Shown here one piece after another: positions 45,201 to 54,208 of a stretch of 64,000 nucleotides of DNA (positions within the stretch are counted from its first letter, which is position 1; each line of letters begins with the position of its first letter). This DNA comes from Breviolum minutum Mf 1.05b.01. Its lineage: Eukaryota; Sar; Dinophyceae; Suessiales; Symbiodiniaceae. The stretch lies in contig DF239126.1 of the NCBI GenBank assembly GCA_000507305.1, positions 186,001 through 250,000 of the forward strand. Direction: 5' to 3'. A program made the translations under genes and the position numbers. A model generated the notes under the pieces. The model was not told the origin of the DNA. It saw nothing but the letters and a program-made list of their open reading frames with translations, and did no database searches.

Positions 45201-45329
45201 GAGATCAGTTCCCACAAACAAGATGAGTGTGTTTGAAGGAATGTCAACATCTAATTTTTGACTTGTTGAATGAAAACCTAGTTTATGTGAGCCCGAGTGA
45301 AACCACAATGCACCAACCAATTCTTGCAG

Positions 45330-45566
45330 GAGCCGGTGCTGTTGTGGGAATGCTCCAGCAGGTACGATGACAAGGTTTTGATCGATCACCTGGGAGATCT
45401 GTATGTCTGTCTGAGTGTGCCACTCAACAGTGTTCAATTTGGGTGGTGCTCAAACAGGGCTCGGCGGTACGGCTTGTGCTTGTTGAAGTCTTGTGTTACA
45501 AAGCATTGGGCAAGCTTGGACAATGTGGTGAGACTGTTCCACCGACAAAGGACCGTCGGTTTCTTG
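45330..45566 (+). CDS. DNA methyltransferase exon with motifs VI and VIII
   Basis: A TTGCAG|G acceptor opens in phase 0 with EPVLLWECSSRYDD, matching motif VI (usually ENV; here ECS), then FGWCSNRARRYGLCLL, matching motif VIII with its RxRxY pattern. The right border fits TTG|GCTATG at 45566, a GC donor with phase 0, which joins in frame to the next exon. Confidence 0.75.
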
Positions 45567-46034
45567 GCTATGTAGGCATCATTATCAAAAAGCACTAAGG
45601 AGACCAAGGAATTGTACCGAATACACAGATATGTGTATATATACATATAGATACAGTAAATGAATATATTCTTACAGTTGTAGTTTTGAAGATTTTGCCC
45701 TGCCCCACCTGTGTTAGCAAAGCGGAACTAGTAAAGTGATCATTTTTCAAGAGAGCAGTGTTTCCAAGGTTTTGAGATTGCTCTGCTTGCAAATCAATCC
45801 CAGCTTGACAGTCTCTTGGATTGGGCAAGGCAAAGGCCAAAGAGCTGTGCATCTTGGCTTTTTCTTATTGGTTCTTGAGACTTGTCAAGAACCTTGTGGG
45901 TAAACTTCAGCGAGTTGAGCTCACTCTTTTCAATTGTGATCATTTCAAGTTGAATATATAGTCATGTATTATTTAGTAACAGTAACGTCATCATGCTCGC
46001 AAGAACATGGTTGGGGACTTATTGTGGAGCTTAG

Positions 46035-46475
46035 GCACATGGAAAATCCCTTTCCGAAGTTCTGACGTCAGACGATCCTTGGCACTTGGTACTGACCAAG
46101 AAGGAACAAGAGAATTTGGCCGAATATCAAAAGATTTTTGGCCTTCAGTGGGCCTACAATCTCAACCAAAACGCAGTCAAATTTCCAGTGGTGTCGAAAC
46201 CGCCCCACCCGGCGGCTGAAGGTTGGCCATCGACGATGTTTGCATTGATCCATAATTCAGGTATCATCTGGCACGGGCCATCCCATCGGTTCCTGACACC
46301 AGAAGAACTTGCCTTGATGCAGGGGTTTGAGATTCAGCCTTCTGACACTCGGCCAGTCACTACGTCCTTTGCCAAACATGTTGACAGAGCTCGGACTGCA
46401 TTCGCTGGCCAGGTTGGCAACACTATGACAACAGGGGTTGTTGGAAGCTTCCTGCAGCTTGCAAAAGATATATGA
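46035..46475 (+). CDS. DNA methyltransferase last exon: target region, motifs IX and X
   Basis: A GCTTAG|G acceptor at 46034 opens in phase 0 (AHGKSLSEVLTSDDPWHL). A region of target-recognition length follows, then SHRFLTPEELALMQGFEI (motif IX) and AGQVGNTMTTGVVGSFLQLA (motif X, which folds back to complete the SAM pocket). TGA at 46473-46475. All the key motifs I, IV, VI, VIII, IX and X are therefore present across the gene, which looks intact apart from the uncertain motif II/III part. Confidence 0.8.
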   Translation, partial: AHGKSLSEVLTSDDPWHLVLTKKEQENLAEYQKIFGLQWAYNLNQNAVKFPVVSKPPHPAAEGWPSTMFALIHNSGIIWHGPSHRFLTPEELALMQGFEIQPSDTRPVTTSFAKHVDRARTAFAGQVGNTMTTGVVGSFLQLAKDI

Positions 46476-46945
46476 ATTTCAGATTTCAGAACCTTTTTCA
46501 GCTGTTTTGTAAAGGTACTATGCAAAACTTCAGGCTTGGAAACCTTCTCCGCACTAAGCGTTGGGTAGCTGTAGTTTGGAATGATTACACAGGTAGGGCC
46601 AGCTTGGAAAAGAATCCTAGAACCAAACACCATTTGTATGTAATTTGGATTTTCAAACGGTACTTGAGTAAAAAAGACAGGTAAACAGAGGTGTTTACAA
46701 AACCAAGGCTCCAAAACGGGGGCACATGGCTGCTACGAAGTTAAGTCATTTTGGCCAAGAACGGTGAGTCAGGGTTCTGATCTAAATTGATCTATGTGCA
46801 ACACAGTTTTACTTCACCCCTATCTGGATCTTATTTTTGATAGTATTGGTTCGGAAAAGTCTTGACTTGAACTTATGAGTCTTATGAGTGTCCTTCTTGC
46901 TAGTGTGCCCCAGGTACATCATTTGGCTTTTCACATCCATCAAAG

Positions 46946-47190
46946 TGGAAGTTTCTGGCCGCATCGCCTTTGACGCAGAGGCTGAGCAGCTGCCCCCTGA
47001 CCAGGAGGATTTAGTTCGTGAGTCTTGCCGTGACAAGAGGGGGCTTGGAATGAATGGCAAGAGTCGAAACACCACCGCCACCAAGTCAAAGGACCCCAAG
47101 GTCCCAAAAGTCAAGGCTGTTAAGAAAACGAAGGCCAAGGCAAGTGCCAAGTCGGCCATGAAGGGCATGAAACGTCCTGCCTCAAAGTGA
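46946..47190 (+). CDS. Lysine/alanine-rich C-terminal exon, unknown product
   Basis: After a possible ATCAAAG acceptor the frame reads VEVSGRIAFDAEAEQLPPDQ and ends in a strongly basic tail (KVPKVKAVKKTKAKASAKSA) before TGA. Such tails bind nucleic acid nonspecifically in many proteins, and dinoflagellate chromatin proteins have similar ones, but no fold can be assigned. It may be the end of a short gene of its own. Confidence 0.4.
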
Positions 47191-47199
47191 GGGCGTAGG

Positions 47200-48500
47200 C
47201 GAGCATTTTTCCACACACTTGTGTGGGTTCTCAAAAGGATTCTCGAACTGTGTGTTTGCATCAACTTGCAACTTGCAGCTTCGTTACGGGAGTGTGAAGC
47301 AGTTAGACCACCTCTTCTTCTCATTTCCGGAATAAGATTCTCTCCAGAGTGCTGCATTGGGATTTCTTTTTGGTTCAGTTGTACGTTTTTTTTGATGGGC
47401 TTGTTGGAGGAACTTGGTAGAACTGAGATAGGTGCATTCTTGCTAAAACTTGACTGACCCATTGCGCTTGGAGATGGCGATAGGTTCGATACCCGTTGCC
47501 ATTTAGCTTTTGGTTTTGGATTGGTGGACCGCCGTGGGGCTGTGAGGTCTCCTTCAACTTCAGGGTAAGGGTAATTATTGTACTAATTACTAATCGTGAT
47601 GGCTTTTTGATACTGTCTATATGTGTTATTTTCATGTTGTTGCACCATTCCACAGTTGACAGTTGATGGAGACTCCAGAGACAGACTTGGGCCGTATCAC
47701 TTTGACAGATTAGGGTGCAACAGCACTACACTTCATCGGAAAAGAATGAAGGACTGAAAGTGTTTTTTTGTTTGTTTCTTTGTTGTGTTTTGTGAAGTCT
47801 TTAAATGGACACTGCAAAGTTTCGAATGCTTCGAGTCTGGTTGAATGGTTCGTAACATGTGTTGCATCCTTTTCATACCAAGCAGTTTTGGAAGTGGCGG
47901 CAACATACGGCCACCTTACGAGCTGTAAACGACCGAGTGTACGGTAAGCACTGGTCTGAGTCGTGTAAGTGCAGTTAGATTTGGATGGCAGAAATGTTCG
48001 AAAGGAGAGCACGGTCCAGAGTTATCACCATATCATGCCAATTCTGGGAGATTGAGTTTCCAAGTTTTGCATGTCAGCATTCTCCACTAGGCATCCTTTA
48101 CCCATCGGTGCAAGCATCTGATAAGTTCTCTGTTTCCAGAGTCTCCAGAGTCTTTTCTTTACAGCCTTCACGGATATTCACGGATGAAAGGCGAAGGTTT
48201 TTCGTTTCCTACTTCCTCGTTGTGCTGCTTAACCTCACTGTGACGCTATGACTTTGTCAGTGCCATTGCATCAATAATTGTAGCGTTAGCATTGTAGCAT
48301 ATGGCCATGATGGGGCGAATAGTCAAGTGAACCCTGGTGCATGGCATCATTCCACAGCGTTTTGCTGCAAGTTGCCGGATTGCGCCAAGTTGTTGTCAAG
48401 AAAAAGGAAAATACAATTATATATTAGATTATTATGTCCAGTTTTGGAAAATCGTAATGCCTGTAATGTCTGGTCAGGAATAGCCCATCAAGGCTGGACT
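47200..48500. other. No gene recognised
   Basis: Short frames only. A T-arm-like hairpin near 47480-47505 does not extend to a full tRNA. Confidence 0.4.
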
Positions 48501-48605
48501 TTAGAAATGTAAATGCAGTCTCAACTTGCTATGTCTCGTGGTCCTTCAGCTTTGTTTGAACTCGATCTGTTTTTGGGCATTTCACAAAAGCTGACTTCGC
48601 CCATC

Positions 48606-48776
48606 ATGGCTTCAGCCCCGCAGTTTGGGCCCTTCGACGCTGGACCTCTGACCATAGAAGAGCGTTTTGCAGAACAAGGACGGAAACGTCAGGACATCGT
48701 ATGGAACACGTACGTTCAGCAGGATGTGGTTGCAGCGCCGTTCTTTGACAAGACAGGCTCGATCGCCAGGAACTAG
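48606..48776 (+). CDS. Small ORF, 56 residues, unknown
   Basis: ATG at 48606 (MASAPQFGPFDAGPLTIEER) to TAG at 48774-48776, with protein-like composition and a basic centre (FAEQGRKRQDIVWNTYVQQD). It may be a first exon that continues by splicing. No family recognised. Confidence 0.3.
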   Translation: MASAPQFGPFDAGPLTIEERFAEQGRKRQDIVWNTYVQQDVVAAPFFDKTGSIARN

Positions 48777-48779
48777 GGC

Positions 48780-49669
48780 AGCAGTTTCCAGAAGATGTTC
48801 AATTTCACAGTTGCATTTGGTTTACAGTTGATTCAATTTTGGTTCAGCTGGTAAAACAAATAAGAGGAGTTGACGATGATGAAGAAGGGACATAGAATAT
48901 ACGGCCTACAAACGCTTTAGAGTTGAGCAGCTATGACTCCAGGACTCCATGACCAAAAACCTTGCGATATAGTTTTGACATTTGACAGGTTTTTAATGGG
49001 TGGATTTTAGACTTCAGACTTACTGAGTTGGATGTGTTTTCTTTCTTGTGGCTTTCTGGGTTTCGGTTAGCTGCTCCTTCGGTTAGGCCGCAAGATCTTC
49101 TCTCGCCACCCTCTCAACAATCGAAATGAAGTCAGCCACAGAGCGCAACTCAAGGAGACCTTGAAGGAGTATGGCTTCGCAAAAGGAGTACCAAGATTTG
49201 AGATTTATGGTTTCAGAAACTTTTTCTCCTTGTTGCTTGCACACATGTTTTACTGGGGTTTGACTTTCAGACTTTGAGGTAGATGGGTGGAATGGGTTTT
49301 AAGTGTTGAACCAGTGTTGAACGGTAGAATCCCAACCAGTACACTCTAAAAGATACGTTTAAGAGGTTTAACAAGAGAACCAGGACATTTCAAACGGAAT
49401 CCTTACCGTACAGCCGTACAGTACACTAACATAATTTAGGTTTCTCCGGTTTCTCCCCGTTAGAAGAGTTAAGTTATGTCCGAAATTTCCTAGACTTATA
49501 TAGTTGTTCGTTGTTCCAGGATTTTGAGATCTTATTCAAGTCTAGTTAGTTGCATACGTGAATTTAGTTGTGGCCGCTTCGATGGTGGGTCTTTCTTCCA
49601 AACCGATGTATGATATGATCTTAACGTCGGTAAGTCCAGTAAGTCCATATGTTAAGGCTTTGGGAGCCA
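48780..49669. other. No gene recognised
   Basis: Probably intron or intergenic sequence between the small ORF and the exon run starting at 49.67 kb. Confidence 0.4.
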
Positions 49670-49946
49670 GCTTGTTTCAACTTCACCTGTGAGGTGAGAG
49701 GGTCTTGTTGGGTGATTCAGAAGCGAATTGCTCAGAACACCGAAAGTCAAGCATGGACCGATTCTTGCGAGCTTTTGATGATGACCTCGGCCACCCTAGT
49801 AGAGGCTCTGTATGAAGCTTGTGATGAGTGGTTGCAGGAAAGAGGCAAGAGCAAAATCACGGAACTAGATGAGAAGGACAGGATAAAGAACATTCTTAAA
49901 AGTTTTGACCGTTTCATATTTCAAGAAATTGTACATGTTTGCTTGG
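49670..49946 (+). CDS. Unknown multi-exon gene, exon a
   Basis: The frame includes TDSCELLMMTSATLVEALYE and DEWLQERGKSKITELDEKDR, ending at a CTTGG|GTAAGC donor at 49947. Charged and helical; no family recognised. The left border is uncertain. Confidence 0.4.
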
Positions 49947-50313
49947 GTAAGCATTTGGCATTTGGTGCTTGAATCCTGAAGCAATACTGAACCACCCAAA
50001 AGCCCAAAAGCAAAACTAAAAAATTGTGTGTGTGTGTGTGAGCGTTTGTGCGTGCGTGCATGCGCTGCGGCTTTTTCCGTACGATTCTGTAGGAGAAAGC
50101 TGCTTTTCTTGCAACCCAGATTGGCAGAAGTGCTATGGAAGGATTGAACAACGTAACCGTGTTTCACGAGCGCACTCCAACAGAAGCTTGATCTTAAGAA
50201 AAACCAAAAATGCTTATATATTTGATTTTGATTGGGTTTGCATTTTTGTCTGCAGCAAACTAGCAGGGCAACCTTTGAACTTAACTTAATTTGACAATCG
50301 TTTCTCCAGTAAG

Positions 50314-50753
50314 GATGTTTTGGAGTGGCTCAAGGATTGGGGCAACTTGTTCAACAAGGTGGCCAGCAAAGCAAGCTTCGTTGAGCACCTTTTGTCACTT
50401 GACAAAATAGCGCCTGCTTTGCAGAAACACCTCGAGAGCTTTGCAACGCCGATGACTTCGTCACACAAGGATTATGAGAAGACAGTGCGTGCTTTCACGG
50501 AGGCAAAATTTCCGGGTCGTTTTGGGAGCTACCGGGAATACCAATCCGCCAGTGCATTTCGGAAGCGAATGCTTGACTATGGACTTTGGAGTGAGTTCAT
50601 AACCTATTGCAACCACAACATGGACTTCCAAGTAGCAGGGGAGATGGACCCAAATGTTCTGTATAAGATTTGCAACGTGGCATCCCGCAAATTCTTGGCC
50701 TATGCTCCTGGCCTGCGAACGTTTCAATTCAAAATGCGTAAAGTTAAAGCGTA
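50314..50753 (+). CDS. Unknown multi-exon gene, exon b
   Basis: It opens after GTAAG|G at 50313 in phase 0 (DVLEWLKDWGNLFNKVASKA) and reads 145 codons to a TAA. A possible ATGC|GTAAAG donor lies just before the end. Helical, Lys/Phe/Leu-rich; contains PMTSSHKDYEKTVRAFTEAK. No domain known to me. Confidence 0.45.
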
Positions 50754-51299
50754 AAACCGTTGTGTTTTTCTACTTGGGGCACTTGGGTGTTTATAGTCCT
50801 AGTTGCTCATTATCTGACTGTTTGTTCACCACTTCAAGATTCAAGCACCATAATCGTTCATGCATACGATGTATCCTACTGATGTGATGGTCTTTTGTAA
50901 AGATGTGTACTATATCCAGCGTATCCACAGAGTAGACAGCCACCAAGGCATTGAAAACACCCAAGAGCACCACTGCCAATGCTTCGAGTGATGTATCACA
51001 TGCATATGGATGGGGTGACCTTTTGATGTCGGTGCTGAAGTTTGCTTTGCCACATGCGAGCAGGAAGTCTGCCTTGCCGAGTGAAACTTGGGCCTAAAAT
51101 TGGGCAAAAATATTTTGAGTTGGCGAGGGACTAAAGAATGGGGTTGTTGGTGTGTTTGACCATTTCGCTGATGTCCCTAGATCTTCTGTTTTTGTTTTTC
51201 CTGAGTCTATATAGTTGCAATGGGGCCCAACACATGGTATGCTTTCAAATTCCTTTCGTTGAGTAAGCCAAGGATTGGACAATACCTCATTGCCTGCAG

Positions 51300-51880
51300 A
51301 AACAGTCTGACGTTGAGAAGCTCGAGGCTTTCTTGGTCCCAATGAACAACAGCAAGACTGCCAAACTCCCTGAGACTTTGAAGGCAGCAAAAGACAAGGC
51401 CGTGGAAAAGAAGGCCAAGGCCAAGTCGGCCAAAGCAAAACCAAAGTCGAGAGCCAAGAAAGATGGGACTACTTCTCAAGTGGAGGACAACGACAAGCGC
51501 AAGAGAGAAGACAGTGACATGATTGAGGAATTCACCGTTCAAATGAAAGATGTCTTGGGCAATGACAGGCTGACACTGTTCGGCGATGATGTGTTGAACG
51601 CGATCAATTATACTATGGAACGTGTTCCGTTGCGCCAACACAGAAAGGATCAAGTGGTCAAGGCTTTTGATCTTGCTGCTCTTTTTGGGTTGGATGGATC
51701 CCTTGACAAAGCTGGGCTCCCCAAGAACACGGCACACCAGAGCTAGACAACACATCAAGAACAGTTTGAACAGATCTCACGCCTTGCAAGCCCGAATCAG
51801 CGATCCTGACCTGCTGCTCCACACTCTTGGGTCCAAAAATTCCGACTTGGACAGTGTTGCTGCCAATGGTGAAGCTGAAG
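51300..51880 (+). CDS. Unknown multi-exon gene, exon c (lysine-rich, frameshifted)
   Basis: CCTGCAG|A acceptor at 51299, phase 0. It contains a basic block (KKAKAKSAKAKPKSRAKK), an acidic stretch, and DVLNAINYTMERVPLRQHRK. The frame stops at 51746, while the next frame continues with protein-like sequence (HALQARISDPDLLLHTLGSK) to a GAAG|GTGACT donor near 51881. This implies a one-base indel around the C run at 51719-51722 or an unnoticed small intron. Confidence 0.4.
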
Positions 51881-52027
51881 GTGACTGGGTTCTTTTTTTG
51901 GTCGATTTCAAGACTCAGAAACATAATCTGAATAATATATCATTATCTAGAATCAAAAAATTATACCCCAACTGATAACTGAATGGATATGGGTCCGAGT
52001 GAATGAATTAATTATCATGACAATCAG

Positions 52028-52577
52028 GACAATCAGGCAATTTACTGGGACCAAGCCCTTTGGCATAACAAAAAACTCTGTGTTCCATACTGGAGGTGAT
52101 GATCCCGAGACCACTCTCTTCAAGAACGTGGCCGATGTGATGAAAGCACTCAATGAGAAATCTTTCAATGCCTTCATCGAAGCCAACTTTGGAGAAATGG
52201 GCGAGGACTCTGGTGTCCTGTCTACTCCTACGCTGGCACAAGTTCTTGATGAGCACCCTGGCCTGAAGCTTGTGGTCAACAAGGTGAAGAAGAACGCAAG
52301 GTCTACCCTCTCCAAGTTGAAAGAGTTCAAATCAGATCAGCTGCTGGCTTTAGTAGAGGATGTAATCGCTCAGGTCAGCTTTGTTTTTGAGCCCAACTTT
52401 GTGGACGCAGTGATTTGTTTGATGGCAGCTTCTGCACAGACTGGCTGTGACTTTGAACATGTGCCCGCCAAGTTGACCAGCGTGCCTTCTTTGCTAGGGT
52501 TCCGAAAGGTGATCAAGCAAGTGGTCCAATCATTTGGAGGCCAGAAAGCCAGTGCCATGAGCTTTGTTGTCCATTGA
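52028..52577 (+). CDS. Unknown multi-exon gene, exon d
   Basis: It starts after CAATCAG|G at 52027 (or at 52037) and reads about 180 codons (FTGTKPFGITKNSVFHTGGD, LAQVLDEHPGLKLVVNKVKK, FVFEPNFVDAVICLMAASAQ) to TGA. It has well-ordered, globular composition and probably forms the core of the unknown protein. No catalytic motif recognised. Confidence 0.45.
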
Positions 52578-52886
52578 ACGGTCTTCCGGCAAGTTTGATC
52601 AACTTATCAAGGTCTTTTGTTTTCTTTTGTTGCTTAGGGCAATGATTTGGCGATATTGAAGGGAGGGTTGACGGTTGACAGTTGGCCGCTGAACCAAGTA
52701 AGGTAGAGTTAATTGTAGAGAATTGTAAGAATAGAGTAGAGTAGAGTGTAGAGTATTGCACTGCATTCGTTACATTGGTAGGACTGTGGGGTGAAAATCA
52801 AGAGTAGTGGGTCACCCCTTCAGCATCTAAGAATCTAAGAGTTGACCATTTGGTGATTGGTGATGGGACATGGTTTAACTTTTCAG

Positions 52887-53115
52887 GTATACATTCTTGG
52901 AGGCATCCACGCTGTGGAAGCGGAACTTGGCAAATTTCTGGAAAAGCTTGAGGATCAGAACCTGATCGCTATCACATTGCCTGCAGAGAGCCTTGATCAG
53001 GTGAAGGCGACAACCCAAACGGTGTCAACTGCATTAGCTGTGCTCCGAGCAATGGTGCATCAAGTGTCTATGATTGAGGTGGACTTTGCAGAATCTCGCT
53101 TTAGTCTAGATGGAT
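52887..53115 (+). CDS. Unknown multi-exon gene, exon e
   Basis: TTTTCAG|G acceptor at 52886, phase 0: VYILGGIHAVEAELGKFLEK and SLDQVKATTQTVSTALAVLR. Helical. The donor near 53115 is uncertain. Confidence 0.45.
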
Positions 53116-53425
53116 ATATTTTCTTTTGCCGTTCTTTATGTTACTGTTACTACATGTTTTGAGTTTTGAGCTGAGTTGAGTTATCCTTCGGATTTCTTAA
53201 ATCATCTTGCAAAGCAATTCGATTTGTTGCGGAAAAAACCTTTTGACTACTTGACTACTTGGTCATCATGAAAAGAGCTGCCATTGGTAAAGGATTGATA
53301 TCTTGAATTTTGTTGTGAGCTTTCATTGACTGGCTGCTAGGATAAATTGAAGCTAGAGGGTGTCGATGTCTTTTTTTCCAATGCTTCAATTGTTTAGCTT
53401 TTATCTGACAGTAGCAGTAGCAAAG

Positions 53426-53953
53426 GAGAATCATTGCTTTTCAACGGCTAGCGACCAACAGCGGACCTTGTACATGGCTGAGTGGAGCAAAGCATGGTTC
53501 CAACGGTTAAATTCCATTGGATCCATCCAGGGTTCAGCAATGCGGCGCAGTGCGGAGGACTGGATCGCTTTTCAAGATGCAGAGATCAAGAAGGCAACCT
53601 CAAAACTTACAGTCAAAGTCTTGGCTCAGAAGTTGTCTTCGGAATTTCCCAAGCATGCAGATTCACTACCAGAAAAAATTCCAGTTGAGGTGGTGGAGTG
53701 TTGGAAAGCCTCAGCAGCCGAGGGTTCTGAAGGTGAAAGCTTCGAGGCCAAACTTAGCAGCAGTGGTTTGAAGAAAGAGGTCTTAGCAACATCTCTTGTC
53801 ATGCTTCAGATCATGAATGCGAAGGAAAAAGAGGAAGAGCATTGCAGGAGATTTCAAGATCAAGTACGCGACGCACTTTCTGTTTGTGGCCATGCTGATG
53901 GAGTGGATGATGATGTTGGCAGCGGCATCAATGTTGGAAGTGTTCATATGTAG
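53426..53953 (+). CDS. Unknown multi-exon gene, last exon
   Basis: GCAAAG|G acceptor at 53425, phase 0: ENHCFSTASDQQRTLYMAEW, then DAEIKKATSKLTVKVLAQKL, a glutamate/lysine-rich helix and an Asp/Gly tail (HADGVDDDVGSGINVGSVHM) before TAG at 53951-53953. No family recognised. Confidence 0.45.
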   Translation, partial: ENHCFSTASDQQRTLYMAEWSKAWFQRLNSIGSIQGSAMRRSAEDWIAFQDAEIKKATSKLTVKVLAQKLSSEFPKHADSLPEKIPVEVVECWKASAAEGSEGESFEAKLSSSGLKKEVLATSLVMLQIMNAKEKEEEHCRRFQDQVRDALSVCGHADGVDDDVGSGINVGSVHM

Positions 53954-54208
53954 ATGTAATTCTACCACTTAGACCCCTAAACTACTCCATAATAGGTGGA
54001 TAGTTTTAACTCGTTTGCATGTAAGAGACATGTGGACAGTCTGCTGAAACAGCAGTGAGGGCCAGGTCGGTTCAAAAGCCCTTTTCGGTTTCCTCTCGAG
54101 CCATTGTGATTTCAGAGCTGGCTAGATCTTTTCTGGATTTCCACGGTGGTTTTCACAAAACGTGTTTCTGCACTTTGGTGTTTCTAGGGCGAGTCTCAGG
54201 GATTCATC

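Noticed and set aside
46741-46762. Possible spliced-leader relic (CATTTTGGC followed by CAAG)
   Set aside because: It matches the 3' half of the dinoflagellate spliced leader with one deletion and one mismatch, but the 5' half does not match; chance is likely.
47478-47506. tRNA T-arm-like hairpin (GGTTCGATACC)
   Set aside because: No D-arm, anticodon arm or acceptor stem could be placed around it.
54000-54208. 5' LTR of the Copia-like element
   Set aside because: No sequence here matches the region after 58575, so an LTR pair cannot be shown.
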